A DNA stretch of 64,000 nt. Source: Virgibacillus oceani (lineage in GTDB: Bacteria > Bacillota > Bacilli > Bacillales > Amphibacillaceae). Positions 30,904-39,714 of the stretch are shown here, piece after piece (position 1 is the first letter of the stretch; every line of letters starts with the position of its first letter). Under the pieces are notes generated by a model. The model did no database searches and was not told where the DNA came from. It worked only from the letters and a program-made list of their open reading frames with translations. Where the stretch lies: assembly GCF_014638995.1 (NCBI RefSeq), contig NZ_BMFR01000001.1:496001-560000 (forward strand). The letters are read 5' to 3'. The position numbers and the translations under genes were made by a program.

Positions 30904-32094
30904 ATGGATAATTTAATTGATGTCAGCAGCACCATGTTATACACTGCTTTTATCCTATATTTGATTGCCACATGTTTTTTCGGGGCGACAATTAAAGAAA
31001 AGAAGGATAATGGTAAAAAGGGTGTTGCAGGAAAAATTGCTATCACGTTAACAATAATTGGTTTTATCGCACAAATTGTGTACTTTATTACAAGGTGGAT
31101 GGCAAGTGGACATGCCCCGGTAAGTAATCTTTTTGAATTTATGACATTTTTTGGAATGGGGCTAGTATTCGCATTTATTATCATATTCTTTATATACCGT
31201 TTAAGTGTTTTAGGTTTATTCGCCTTACCTATAGCATTGATTGTGATTGCGTATGCGAGTATGTTTCCAACCGAAATTTCTCCACTTGTACCATCACTGC
31301 AAAGTCATTGGCTATATATTCACGTGACAACAGTGTCACTTGGGGAAGCAATCTTATCAATAAGTTTCGTAGCAGGCTTGATCTATTTAATTCGTCAAAT
31401 AGATCAAACAGTAAAAAGCAAACGCACAACATGGCTTGAAGTTATATTATTTTCATTGTTCGTCTTTATAGGCTTCAGTGTTATATCTGCTGTTTTTAAT
31501 GTGGCTGATTATCATGCGCAATTTGAATATGAAGAGAATGGTAACATGTTAACGACAGACTATCAATTACCAGCAATTGCTGGACCAAATGATGGGAAAT
31601 CTTTAACAGAAAATGCGATGAAGCCATTATTTGAAGCACCATCCTGGATGCATGGCGCTGAGGCTCCAAGAAAATTTAATACACTTATTTGGTCAATATT
31701 AACAGGACTTGTGCTCTACGTATTAGCACGATTAATTTTCAGGAAAAGAATTGGAGCTGCAATCCAGCCGTTATTGCTTAAAGTAAAACCAGATTTACTA
31801 GACGAGATTTCTTACCGCGCCGTAGCGATTGGGTTCCCGGTTTTTACACTTGGCGGATTAATATTTGCTTCAATTTGGGCACAAATTGCCTGGGATCGTT
31901 TTTGGGGCTGGGATCCAAAAGAGGTATGGGCGCTTGTAACATGGTTTTTCTATGCCGCCTTCCTGCATTTACGCTTATCAAGAGGCTGGCATGGTGAAAA
32001 GTCTGCATGGCTGGCAGCAGGTGGATTTGCAATTATTATGTTCAATTTGATCGCAGTTAACCTGATCCTAGCGGGACTTCACTCTTACGCATAA
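30904..32094 (+). CDS. resC: Cytochrome c biogenesis protein ResC (CcsA-type)
   Basis: The 396-residue protein has about eight membrane spans and the haem-handling signature [20 protein letters not shown] (near residues 335-354), with flanking histidines ([21 protein letters not shown]). With ResB it forms the System II haem export and ligation complex. GAGGAGG precedes the ATG, 29 nt after resB. Confidence 0.95.
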   Translation: MDNLIDVSSTMLYTAFILYLIATCFFGATIKEKKDNGKKGVAGKIAITLTIIGFIAQIVYFITRWMASGHAPVSNLFEFMTFFGMGLVFAFIIIFFIYRLSVLGLFALPIALIVIAYASMFPTEISPLVPSLQSHWLYIHVTTVSLGEAILSISFVAGLIYLIRQIDQTVKSKRTTWLEVILFSLFVFIGFSVISAVFNVADYHAQFEYEENGNMLTTDYQLPAIAGPNDGKSLTENAMKPLFEAPSWMHGAEAPRKFNTLIWSILTGLVLYVLARLIFRKRIGAAIQPLLLKVKPDLLDEISYRAVAIGFPVFTLGGLIFASIWAQIAWDRFWGWDPKEVWALVTWFFYAAFLHLRLSRGWHGEKSAWLAAGGFAIIMFNLIAVNLILAGLHSYA

Positions 32095-32142
32095 TTAATT
32101 TTTATTGTATATGATGTAAAATTATTAAAAGGGGGAGTTTAA

Positions 32143-32859
32143 ATGGATGCAAATGCAAAAGTGTTGGTTGTAGACGACGAAGAACGAATCAGACGATTAA
32201 TTCGAATGTACCTGGAACGTGAAGACTTTATTGTTGAGGAAGCTGACAATGGAAAAGATGCATTAGATATGGCCCTAACTAATGATTATGACGTTATTTT
32301 GTTAGATATTATGATGCCTGAAATGGATGGCATTGAGGTCTGTGAACAAATTAGAAAAGAAAAGAATACTCCAGTAATCATGTTGACTGCAAAAGGTGAA
32401 GAGGCAAACCGGGTGCAAGGATTTGAAGTTGGGACAGATGACTATATTGTAAAACCTTTTAGTCCCAGGGAAGTTGTTTTGCGGGTGAAAGCATTGTTAA
32501 GACGCGTATCGCAAACAAATTTTAAAGATGATGATACTAGTTCGAAGGAATTACTGGTCTTTCCGCATTTAACAATCGATCATGATGCACATAGAGTGAC
32601 CGCAGACGGAAAAGAAATAAGCTTGACTCCAAAAGAGTATGAACTGCTTTGCTTTCTAGCAAGTGCCCCAGATAAAGTATTTAACAGGGAACTATTATTA
32701 AAAGAGGTATGGCAATACGAATTTTTCGGAGATTTAAGAACGGTTGACACCCATGTCAAACGTTTGCGTGAAAAGCTTAATAATGTATCCAAAGATGCAT
32801 CCAAAATGATCGTTACCGTATGGGGCGTTGGATACAAATTTGAGGTAGATGATGTATAA
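32143..32859 (+). CDS. resD: Response regulator ResD
   Basis: The 238-residue OmpR-family regulator has a receiver domain with the phospho-acceptor D55 (ILLDIMMPEMDG), the acidic pocket VVDDEER and the K in VKPFSPRE. A winged-helix domain occupies about residues 135-235 (LTPKEYELLCFLA, RTVDTHVKRLREKL). ResD activates aerobic and anaerobic respiration genes including res, nar and fnr. Its start follows GGGGGAG, and its stop shares one base with resE. Confidence 0.95.
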   Translation: MDANAKVLVVDDEERIRRLIRMYLEREDFIVEEADNGKDALDMALTNDYDVILLDIMMPEMDGIEVCEQIRKEKNTPVIMLTAKGEEANRVQGFEVGTDDYIVKPFSPREVVLRVKALLRRVSQTNFKDDDTSSKELLVFPHLTIDHDAHRVTADGKEISLTPKEYELLCFLASAPDKVFNRELLLKEVWQYEFFGDLRTVDTHVKRLREKLNNVSKDASKMIVTVWGVGYKFEVDDV

Positions 32860-34625
32860 TGTTTTGGCGTAGTGTTGTAGGGAAACTAGCAGTAACCATT
32901 TTATTGCTAGTTTCTTTTATATTATTTATATTGACAATATTGCTATTGGAATTCTTTGAAAACTTTCATATAGAAGAAGCAGAACAGGATTTAATGCAGA
33001 CTGCAACAAAGGTATCTGTTATGGTAGAGCAATATGATAACAAGGAATTAATTCATGAAACTACCGAGCGTGTAAAAGATCCTTCAAGCAGAGTGGTTAT
33101 TGTCTTTGATGATGGTCAATTTTGGAATTCAAATAGCAGAAATAAAAAGTTAACAGAGATAAAAGACGATTGGCTAAAAAAAGATGATGATTTACAAGCA
33201 GTATTAACAATGCAGAAAGATGTAAAAAAACAAACTGTATTAGCAGGTACAGATACTGAAGTACTAATGGTAGGAACACCGGTAAAAGGCAAAAACGGTG
33301 CCGTATTTGTTTACCAGTCGTTAGACGTTGTTGACCAAACAAAAGCAGAAACAACCAAAAGAATATTTCTTGCGGCTGGAATTGCAATTATTTTGACAAC
33401 GATTTTTGCATTCTTTTTATCAACCAGGATTACTTCACCACTGATCAAAATGAGGGAAGCAGCATTTGACCTGACCAGGGGTGAATTTAATACAAAGGTG
33501 CCAATCCTGACACATGATGAGATCGGTGAACTGGCAATGGCGTTTAACCGAATGGGCAGACAGTTAAAATTTCATATTAATGCACTAAGACAGGAAAAAG
33601 AGCAATTATCCAGCATTGTTAGTTCTATGGCAGATGGTGTCATTACATTAAATAGAAATGGTGATATGATTGTAATTAACCCTCCGGCAGAAAGGTTTAT
33701 TGAAGATTGGTATTTTGAACATAATCAAACAATAGATCAAGAAAATAGACAGCTCCCGCAAGAACTGAATATGATTTTGCAAAACGTAATTCAAGAAGAA
33801 AAAGAAGTGCTACAGGAAATAAGTGTACAAGGACGTAATTGGGTTATGATAATGACACCTTTGTACGATCAGAAGTATGTCCGTGGGGCTGTAGCGGTAA
33901 TCCGTGATATGACTGAGGAAAGACGCTTGGATAAGCTGAGAAAAGACTTTATTGCGAATGTCTCACATGAACTCAGAACCCCAATATCCATGATGCAAGG
34001 CTACAGTGAAGCGATCGTTGATGATATTGCCGAAAGTAAAGAAGAAAAAAATGATCTCGCTCAAATTATTCATGAAGAATCTCTGAGAATGGGGCGACTG
34101 GTTAATGAACTATTGGATATAGCCAGGATGGAAGCTGGACATATTCAATTAAATATTGAAACTGTTCCTGTTGATAATTTTGTCGAAAGGATTATTAAAA
34201 AGTTTAAGGGATTGGCTGACGAAAACAAAATCTCATTGCATCTTATAAAAGACATAACAAAACAGACTGCAGGCTTTGATCCGGATCGAATTGAACAGGT
34301 ATTTACAAATTTAATTGATAATGCCATAAGACATACAGATGAAAAAGGATTTGTAAATGTAACTGTTTCAGTAAATAATAAAGAATTTTACGTAACAATT
34401 GAAGATAGCGGAAGTGGAATACCCGAAGAGGATTTGCCATTCGTGTTTGAACGGTTTTACAAAGCTGATAAATCAAGAATGAGAAGTAACAAGAAAAAGG
34501 GTACAGGTTTAGGATTAGCCATTGCTAAAAATATTGTAGAGGCACATCAAGGTACAATCACCGTTAAAAGTAAAGTAAATAAAGGTACTACTTTTATCGT
34601 TAAATTTCCAAGTAATCTGAAATAA
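32859..34625 (+). CDS. resE: Sensor histidine kinase ResE
   Basis: The 588-residue protein has spans at about 8-30 and 168-188 around an external sensor region, then HAMP (about 190-242). A PAS domain (about 255-355, SSMADGVITLNRNGDM) is followed by HisKA with H370 (VSHELRTPISMMQGY) and HATPase (NLIDNAIRHTDEKG, DSGSGIPEEDLPFVFERFYK, GTGLGLAIAK). It phosphorylates ResD in response to redox or oxygen state. The A-TAATG junction couples it to resD. Confidence 0.95.
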   Translation: MFWRSVVGKLAVTILLLVSFILFILTILLLEFFENFHIEEAEQDLMQTATKVSVMVEQYDNKELIHETTERVKDPSSRVVIVFDDGQFWNSNSRNKKLTEIKDDWLKKDDDLQAVLTMQKDVKKQTVLAGTDTEVLMVGTPVKGKNGAVFVYQSLDVVDQTKAETTKRIFLAAGIAIILTTIFAFFLSTRITSPLIKMREAAFDLTRGEFNTKVPILTHDEIGELAMAFNRMGRQLKFHINALRQEKEQLSSIVSSMADGVITLNRNGDMIVINPPAERFIEDWYFEHNQTIDQENRQLPQELNMILQNVIQEEKEVLQEISVQGRNWVMIMTPLYDQKYVRGAVAVIRDMTEERRLDKLRKDFIANVSHELRTPISMMQGYSEAIVDDIAESKEEKNDLAQIIHEESLRMGRLVNELLDIARMEAGHIQLNIETVPVDNFVERIIKKFKGLADENKISLHLIKDITKQTAGFDPDRIEQVFTNLIDNAIRHTDEKGFVNVTVSVNNKEFYVTIEDSGSGIPEEDLPFVFERFYKADKSRMRSNKKKGTGLGLAIAKNIVEAHQGTITVKSKVNKGTTFIVKFPSNLK

Positions 34626-34629
34626 GCTG

Positions 34630-34656
34630 TTCAACTTAGTTTGTTTGTGATAAAAT
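34630..34656 (+). promoter_or_regulatory. Promoter of the cobalamin-controlled operon
   Basis: TTCAAC (34630-34635) and an extended -10 TGATAAAAT (34648-34656), with short spacing, lie just upstream of the riboswitch. Confidence 0.45.
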
Positions 34657-34687
34657 TTACAGTGTTAGTTAATTTAATAGTATTTTG

Positions 34688-34850
34688 AATTTGGTGTTAT
34701 TCGCTTAAAAGGGAATCCAGTGAAAAGCTGGAACTGTCCTCGCAACTGTATGTGAAGTACGAAATAAGTATAACCACTGTATGCATGCCATATGGGAAGG
34801 ACTTAAAGTAGGATTAAACTCACAAGTCAGTAGACCTGCCAATATTCAAC
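34688..34850 (+). ncRNA. Cobalamin riboswitch
   Basis: The conserved cobalamin aptamer parts appear in order: AAAAGGGAATCCAGTG and AAGCTGGAACTGTCCTCGCAACTG (34707-34750), then the B12 box AAGTCAGTAGACCTGCC (34824-34840). A terminator at 34931-34963 provides the expression platform, so cobalamin binding should stop transcription of the downstream lipoprotein and transporter genes. Confidence 0.93.
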
Positions 34851-34930
34851 TGTTTCAATGCTTCGAGGGTATGAGCAATTGGGACAACCGATACATAATT
34901 GAACTTTTTTCGTGTTTCGATTGTCTTTTT

Positions 34931-34963
34931 AAGCTAGCTCATTTGAAGAGTTAGCTTTTATTT
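34931..34963 (+). terminator. Riboswitch expression-platform terminator
   Basis: AAGCTAGCTC (34931-34940) pairs with GAGTTAGCTT (34948-34957), followed by TTATTTTG. It lies between the aptamer and the first gene, as expected for transcription attenuation. Confidence 0.75.
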
Positions 34964-35004
34964 TGTTCAGATGACCCTCCAATACATTTCTGGAGGTTTT
35001 TAAA

Positions 35005-35448
35005 ATGAGAAAACTATTGTTAATGGTGGGAGCTTTATTGTTGATTACCGGGCTGTTAGCAGGATGTGGCGCGGATGATGGAAGTGATTCGGAATCTGCT
35101 GCTAGCGGTCAAACAGAACAAAGCAGTGACAATCAAGGCAGCAGTGAGGAAAATGAAGAGGTTGTTACAATAACAATTTCCAAAGATAAAGAAGCTGAAA
35201 TGATTACAGAAGAAAAGATAGCTGTTGAAGAAGGCGATATACTAATGGATGTTATGGAGGATAACTTTGAAATAGAAACCGATTTTGATGGTGGATTCAT
35301 TACATCTATTAACGGAGTGGCACCGAAAGACGGTGAGCAAAAATCATGGATGTTTTTTGTAAATGGGGAAATGCCGACAAAAGGAGCCAAGGAAATTGAA
35401 TTATCGCCTGGGGACAAGATTAGCTTCGATTTGCAAGCATGGGAATGA
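35005..35448 (+). CDS. DUF4430 (transcobalamin-like) lipoprotein
   Basis: The 147-residue protein has a lipoprotein signal peptide with lipobox LLAGC (C21), a serine/glutamate-rich linker to about residue 50, and a DUF4430 domain (KSWMFFVNGEMPTKGAKEIELSPGD). That domain is related to the C-terminal domain of transcobalamins. It is controlled by the cobalamin riboswitch and followed 5 nt later by an ECF S-component. The likely role is catching cobalamin or a related corrinoid outside the membrane; this is inference from domain and context. RBS TGGAGG precedes the ATG. Confidence 0.85.
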   Translation: MRKLLLMVGALLLITGLLAGCGADDGSDSESAASGQTEQSSDNQGSSEENEEVVTITISKDKEAEMITEEKIAVEEGDILMDVMEDNFEIETDFDGGFITSINGVAPKDGEQKSWMFFVNGEMPTKGAKEIELSPGDKISFDLQAWE

Positions 35449-35453
35449 TGTAA

Positions 35454-35972
35454 GTGAATACATATAAACTAACTCTGCTTGCTTTACTTGCAGCACTTGC
35501 CGTTGTAGGAAGATTTGCATTTGCATTTCTTCCAAATGTACAGCCAGTTACATCGATTATTATTATTTGCGGCTTAATTTTAGGTCCAGTAGCATCCATA
35601 ATATTAGCTTTATTAACGACATTTCTGTCAAATATGCTGTTAGGAATGGGGATCTGGACAATCTGGCAGGTAGTTTCATGGGGATTGATTGGAATTTTCA
35701 GTGGTTTGTTAGGAAAATATCTAAAAAAAGTTCCACTGTACATAATTGTAATTTTCGCTGTATTTAGCGGGTACTTTTATGGTTTTATTATTTCGTTAAC
35801 TACCTATTCAATAGCAAGAGGGAATTTTTTCGCTTATTATTTCGCTGGATTGCCGTTTGATACCTATCATGCAGTAGGAAATGGGCTATTTATGATTATG
35901 CTGTATCCAGTCATATCTCATTTCTTCAAAAAATATGCAAATAACCGATTTACTATACAAAATACCAACTAA
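35454..35972 (+). CDS. ECF transporter S component, probably for cobalamin
   Basis: The 172-residue protein has five to six membrane spans and the N-terminal pattern of small S-components (LTLLALLAALAVVGRFAFAFLPNVQPVTS). S-components bind a vitamin and associate with the shared EcfAAT module, which is not encoded here. Its position under the cobalamin riboswitch and next to a transcobalamin-like lipoprotein suggests cobalamin or a precursor as substrate (CbrT-like). Start GTG 35454, 5 nt after the lipoprotein stop. Confidence 0.85.
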   Translation: MNTYKLTLLALLAALAVVGRFAFAFLPNVQPVTSIIIICGLILGPVASIILALLTTFLSNMLLGMGIWTIWQVVSWGLIGIFSGLLGKYLKKVPLYIIVIFAVFSGYFYGFIISLTTYSIARGNFFAYYFAGLPFDTYHAVGNGLFMIMLYPVISHFFKKYANNRFTIQNTN

Positions 35973-35996
35973 ATTAGGTTGGTATTTTGTATTTTT
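35959..35996 (+). terminator. Terminator of the cobalamin-uptake operon
   Basis: A perfect 11-bp stem AAAATACCAAC / GTTGGTATTTT (35959-35969, 35978-35988) with T-rich tail overlaps the end of the S-component gene. Confidence 0.8.
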
Positions 35997-36017
35997 TCTT
36001 TTATAGTAATGATATAG

Positions 36018-36044
36018 TGTAACATTTTAACGTAAGCAAACGAC
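36018..36044 (+). promoter_or_regulatory. Autoregulatory SigX-type ECF promoter
   Basis: TGTAAC (36018-36023) is followed by 17 nt and CGAC (36041-36044), the -35/-10 pattern of SigX/SigW-type ECF promoters in B. subtilis. It lies 25 nt before the sigX start, so the sigma factor should activate its own operon. Confidence 0.8.
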
Positions 36045-36068
36045 AATATAGGTGAACGGAGGATCTTT

Positions 36069-36602
36069 ATGAAGGTCGTTTTTGAAAGGCTATATGACAG
36101 CTATCATCATGAATTATTTCAATTTATATTTTATATGGTTAAAAATAGACAGGTTGCTGAGGATCTAGTTCAGGAAGTTTATATAAAGGTTTTAAAATCG
36201 TTGGATACGTTTAAAGGTGACAGCAGTGAAAAGACATGGATTTTTTCAATTGCCCGCTATACAACTATAGATTATTTCCGTTCACAAAAAAGAAAAAGGA
36301 GCAGGATTGCGGAATTTTTTGATTGGCATGAAAAAGGGGATTCACTATATGACCAAAGCCCTCTTCCAGACGAACTTACTGTCAAAAATGAAGAGATGAA
36401 ATTAATTTACAGAAATCTGGATAAATGTACTATAGATCAGAAAAGTGTTTTAATATTGCGTTACATACAATCATTTTCAATTCAGGAAACTGCAGATGTA
36501 TTGGGGTTTAGTCTTAGTAAGGTAAAAACAACACAGCACAGGGGATTAAAAACATTGAGAAAGCTTTTAACAGAAAATCAGGAAAAGGAGGGAGATGCGT
36601 AA
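36069..36602 (+). CDS. sigX: ECF RNA polymerase sigma factor SigX
   Basis: The 177-residue ECF sigma factor has region 2 (ELFQFIFYMVKNRQVAEDLVQEVYIKVL, about 15-42, with AEDLVQ) and region 4 (QSFSIQETADVLGFSLSKVKTTQHRGLKTLRK, about 136-167). In B. subtilis SigX governs cell-surface charge and resistance to cationic peptides. Gene order res-sigX-rsiX is conserved. The stop overlaps the anti-sigma ATG by one base. Confidence 0.9.
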   Translation: MKVVFERLYDSYHHELFQFIFYMVKNRQVAEDLVQEVYIKVLKSLDTFKGDSSEKTWIFSIARYTTIDYFRSQKRKRSRIAEFFDWHEKGDSLYDQSPLPDELTVKNEEMKLIYRNLDKCTIDQKSVLILRYIQSFSIQETADVLGFSLSKVKTTQHRGLKTLRKLLTENQEKEGDA

Positions 36603-37798
36603 TGAAATCCCACTACAATGATGATAACGATAAGCAAATGCCAGAATTGCTAAAGAATATGCCACAGGTAAATGACCATCTGGATAAGAACGAATTATTT
36701 CAGCGTATCTCTCAGGAAATGGGAAAAAGCAAACCATTGAAACAAAAAAAATCCCATTTACTACCTATTCTTAGTACTATCCTGACAGCAGTTATTATAT
36801 TGGCTATTATACCTGTATTATTTAATAATACGATGTTTCAATCCCACGAGGAGCAATCATCTAATAATGCTGCTGATTCTAAACTGGCAATTGAAGAGTA
36901 TAGTTCAAGAATGGAAGAGGACTCGGGACAATCAGATGATGGTAACCCAGAATTTAGTTTATTTGGTAAGAAGTCTGAAGATCTTGTTCTTAACGAGATC
37001 GATGACCAATCTGATGTTGTCCATGCCGCAGTGACCGATTTACAAGGGCAATACGTAATACCTTTATCATTTATAAAACAAAAAACGGAAAAATTAACAG
37101 GTTACTATAATGACTTGGAGAATTATATTAACAATGAAAAATGGGGGGTATCAGACTTTTTGTTCAAAGGAGCATCTTTTAAAATCGACTATACAAACAA
37201 TTTAGTTATGGTAAACCTTCCAGAAGGATTTTCATTAAATCCTGGATCCGCAAATGCAAATGTGTTCCAGGAACTATTATCTAATATGTTTGGTCAATTA
37301 GGACTTAATAAAGTCATTTTTGAAACAATTCATAATCAAGGAGTGAACCTTGGACCAATTGGAATTGTTAAAGAACTGCCTATTAGAGCTAGACAAAAAT
37401 CCAGTTACAAAGTATACCAGGCTTCACCACAAAAACGTAAATTTTTAATACCGGTGCCACAAACTGGTCAAATGGATATTGAGGCTGCTTTTGATGAAAT
37501 GAAACAAAACGAGGAAGCATTTAATGTATTTCGAACGATTCCAAATGACATTAGATTTGATATAAATAAATCTGGAGAACAGCTAGCCGTTACATTTTCA
37601 GATGGAATTTTAACGGACACGTCCATAACACCTCAGAAAAAAAATACGATGATTGAGGCGATGTTAATGACCGCAAAAAGTTATGGATATAAATCAGTTA
37701 AATTTAATAATGCTGGAATTAAAAAAATTGGAAAATATAATTTAGCAAAGGCGATAAAGGTACCATTGGCGGTAAATCCAATAATGCATGAACAGTAA
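36602..37798 (+). CDS. rsiX: Anti-sigma-X factor RsiX
   Basis: The 398-residue protein has a short cytoplasmic part (about 1-50, NMPQVNDHLDKNELFQRISQEM) that would bind SigX, a single span (about 52-71, LLPILSTILTAVIILAIIPVLF) and a large external domain, as in RsiX. The external part contains a GerMN-like repeat (FSLNPGSANANVFQELLSNMF). It is coupled to sigX by overlapping stop and start codons. Confidence 0.85.
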   Translation: MKSHYNDDNDKQMPELLKNMPQVNDHLDKNELFQRISQEMGKSKPLKQKKSHLLPILSTILTAVIILAIIPVLFNNTMFQSHEEQSSNNAADSKLAIEEYSSRMEEDSGQSDDGNPEFSLFGKKSEDLVLNEIDDQSDVVHAAVTDLQGQYVIPLSFIKQKTEKLTGYYNDLENYINNEKWGVSDFLFKGASFKIDYTNNLVMVNLPEGFSLNPGSANANVFQELLSNMFGQLGLNKVIFETIHNQGVNLGPIGIVKELPIRARQKSSYKVYQASPQKRKFLIPVPQTGQMDIEAAFDEMKQNEEAFNVFRTIPNDIRFDINKSGEQLAVTFSDGILTDTSITPQKKNTMIEAMLMTAKSYGYKSVKFNNAGIKKIGKYNLAKAIKVPLAVNPIMHEQ

Positions 37799-37809
37799 TG
37801 GCAAAGCGT

Positions 37810-37845
37810 AAAATTCACATGTAATTAATGCATGTGAATTTTATA
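37810..37845. terminator. Terminator after rsiX
   Basis: A perfect 12-bp stem AAAATTCACATG / CATGTGAATTTT with a 9-nt loop. Confidence 0.8.
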
Positions 37846-37930
37846 TATGCTTACTTTTGACTTTTCGTATAAAGCGAATTACTATTATAGAAAGGGATTC
37901 TGTTATCTATATAGTGGGAATGATGTCAAA

Positions 37931-38203
37931 ATGGATCAGGAATTAATAATAAGTTCACTATCTGCAAAAATGAAATTGGTACGCGTAGAGAACAATTATA
38001 CTCAAGATACAATGGCATCTGTTTTAGGAATTTCCAAAAAAACACTTGTACAAATAGAAAAAAATCGACTATGTGCAAATTGGACTACAATTGTAGCATT
38101 ATGCGCACTATTTCGTGACAGCGAAATTATTCGGAATACATTAGGTGGCAACGTATTGGAAGTAGTCAAAAATGCCGCACATAAAAAAGCTGACTCCATG
38201 TAA
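37931..38203 (+). CDS. XRE-type helix-turn-helix regulator
   Basis: The 90-residue protein has an HTH at about residues 12-66 (RVENNYTQDTMASVLGISKKTLVQIEKNR, then WTTIVALCALF). The longer open frame from 37847 begins with an unrelated aromatic stretch, so I use the ATG at 37931, although its ribosome site is modest. It lies between rsiX and the oppositely oriented ferredoxin gene. Targets unknown. Confidence 0.75.
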   Translation: MDQELIISSLSAKMKLVRVENNYTQDTMASVLGISKKTLVQIEKNRLCANWTTIVALCALFRDSEIIRNTLGGNVLEVVKNAAHKKADSM

Positions 38204-38223
38204 TCATGAAACCAGTTTTTTCG

Positions 38224-38496
<273 letters not shown>

Positions 38497-38662
38497 TTAT
38501 GCCTAAAAATTTCATTGCAATAAACAGCTAATTTTATTGTAATGCCGATTTTAATACATTTCAACACAACATTGCCGTTGACTGAAGTGTTCTTGCAAAA
38601 AGCTTCACAGATTGGTCATAAAACAGACACAATTTGCTTGCCATGAAAGGAGTAAATTACAA

Positions 38663-39709
38663 TTGTTACTTGAAGGAATTTTGTTAAAATGCTGCTATAA
38701 TTTCCAAAATGAACGAACCCCCTCAGCTGTCTATCATCTATTAAATGGAAAAAAATCAATACAAACTGTTCAAGACTCCCATATTTACGATTTAAAAAGT
38801 TTTTATGGTATTTATAAGCAAATCTCGAAAAGAATGATTGATGAAAAACTGAATCTGCTGGTTAAGCATCATTTATTAACAAAGGAATTTATCCCTACTG
38901 CTGATGGAGTAAAGTGGCTTCTTAAAAATGATGATTTATTATTGTTTGAAGGGTTTAATGGTATTAAATATCATACAATTGCGCCTGTTTTTTCAGACCG
39001 TTTATTATTGTTAATTCAAACACTTACAAATAGTAAAATGCAGCATTTATCGTTTATACCAATTATAGACACTCCCCCTGTCTTGTATTGGATGAAAAAC
39101 TATTATAGGAAAATAAGGTCATATGAAACAGCATATCTAAAAGGGATATATGAAGAATTAAAGCAATTACTTGGTGATTTTTCCGAACAGGATGCGAATT
39201 TATTTGTTGATCGGTTATCGGGTTATAGAACATATGGGAAAACCAGTCACCAACTATCTGAATCATACCAGATAAATCTTTCGGACGTGCCTCTTGTTTG
39301 GATTAGGATGATTCATCATATATTATCAGTTGTATACTCTAATTGCATGAATTATCCTGCACTGCATTCTATTATTAGTGATATTAAAAACAAAATATTG
39401 ATTACGCACTCTGCACAGCAAACGTTTAACTTACTGCATAAAAATTATTCTGCAGAAGAAATTGCACATATAAGAAATCTAAAATTAAATACAATTTATG
39501 ATCATATGGTAGAAATTGCATTATTCGATCAATCATTTCCAACCACTATGTATGTTTCGAAAGAGCAGCAGGATGAAATAATCTGCACAATTAAAAGAAT
39601 GAAGACTTCGGCATTAAAGCAAATAAAAGAAAATGTAAATGAAAAGATTAGTTATTTTCAAATTCGATTAGTTTTAGCTACTGTATACAATTCTAAACAA
39701 CATAGGTGA
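38663..39709 (+). CDS. ypbB: YpbB-like helix-turn-helix protein upstream of RecQ-type helicase
   Basis: The 348-residue protein has a C-terminal helix-turn-helix of the RQC/HRDC-adjacent type (SAQQTFNLLHKNYSAEEIAHIRNLKLNTIYDHMVE, about 268-302). The start TTG 38663 follows AAAGGAG at about 11 nt; an in-frame upstream GTG/ATG lacks one. It overlaps the helicase gene region by position (stop 39709, start 39715) and probably supports RecS. In other bacteria this HTH is fused to RecQ. Confidence 0.85.
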   Translation: MLLEGILLKCCYNFQNERTPSAVYHLLNGKKSIQTVQDSHIYDLKSFYGIYKQISKRMIDEKLNLLVKHHLLTKEFIPTADGVKWLLKNDDLLLFEGFNGIKYHTIAPVFSDRLLLLIQTLTNSKMQHLSFIPIIDTPPVLYWMKNYYRKIRSYETAYLKGIYEELKQLLGDFSEQDANLFVDRLSGYRTYGKTSHQLSESYQINLSDVPLVWIRMIHHILSVVYSNCMNYPALHSIISDIKNKILITHSAQQTFNLLHKNYSAEEIAHIRNLKLNTIYDHMVEIALFDQSFPTTMYVSKEQQDEIICTIKRMKTSALKQIKENVNEKISYFQIRLVLATVYNSKQHR

Positions 39710-39714
39710 TGCAA

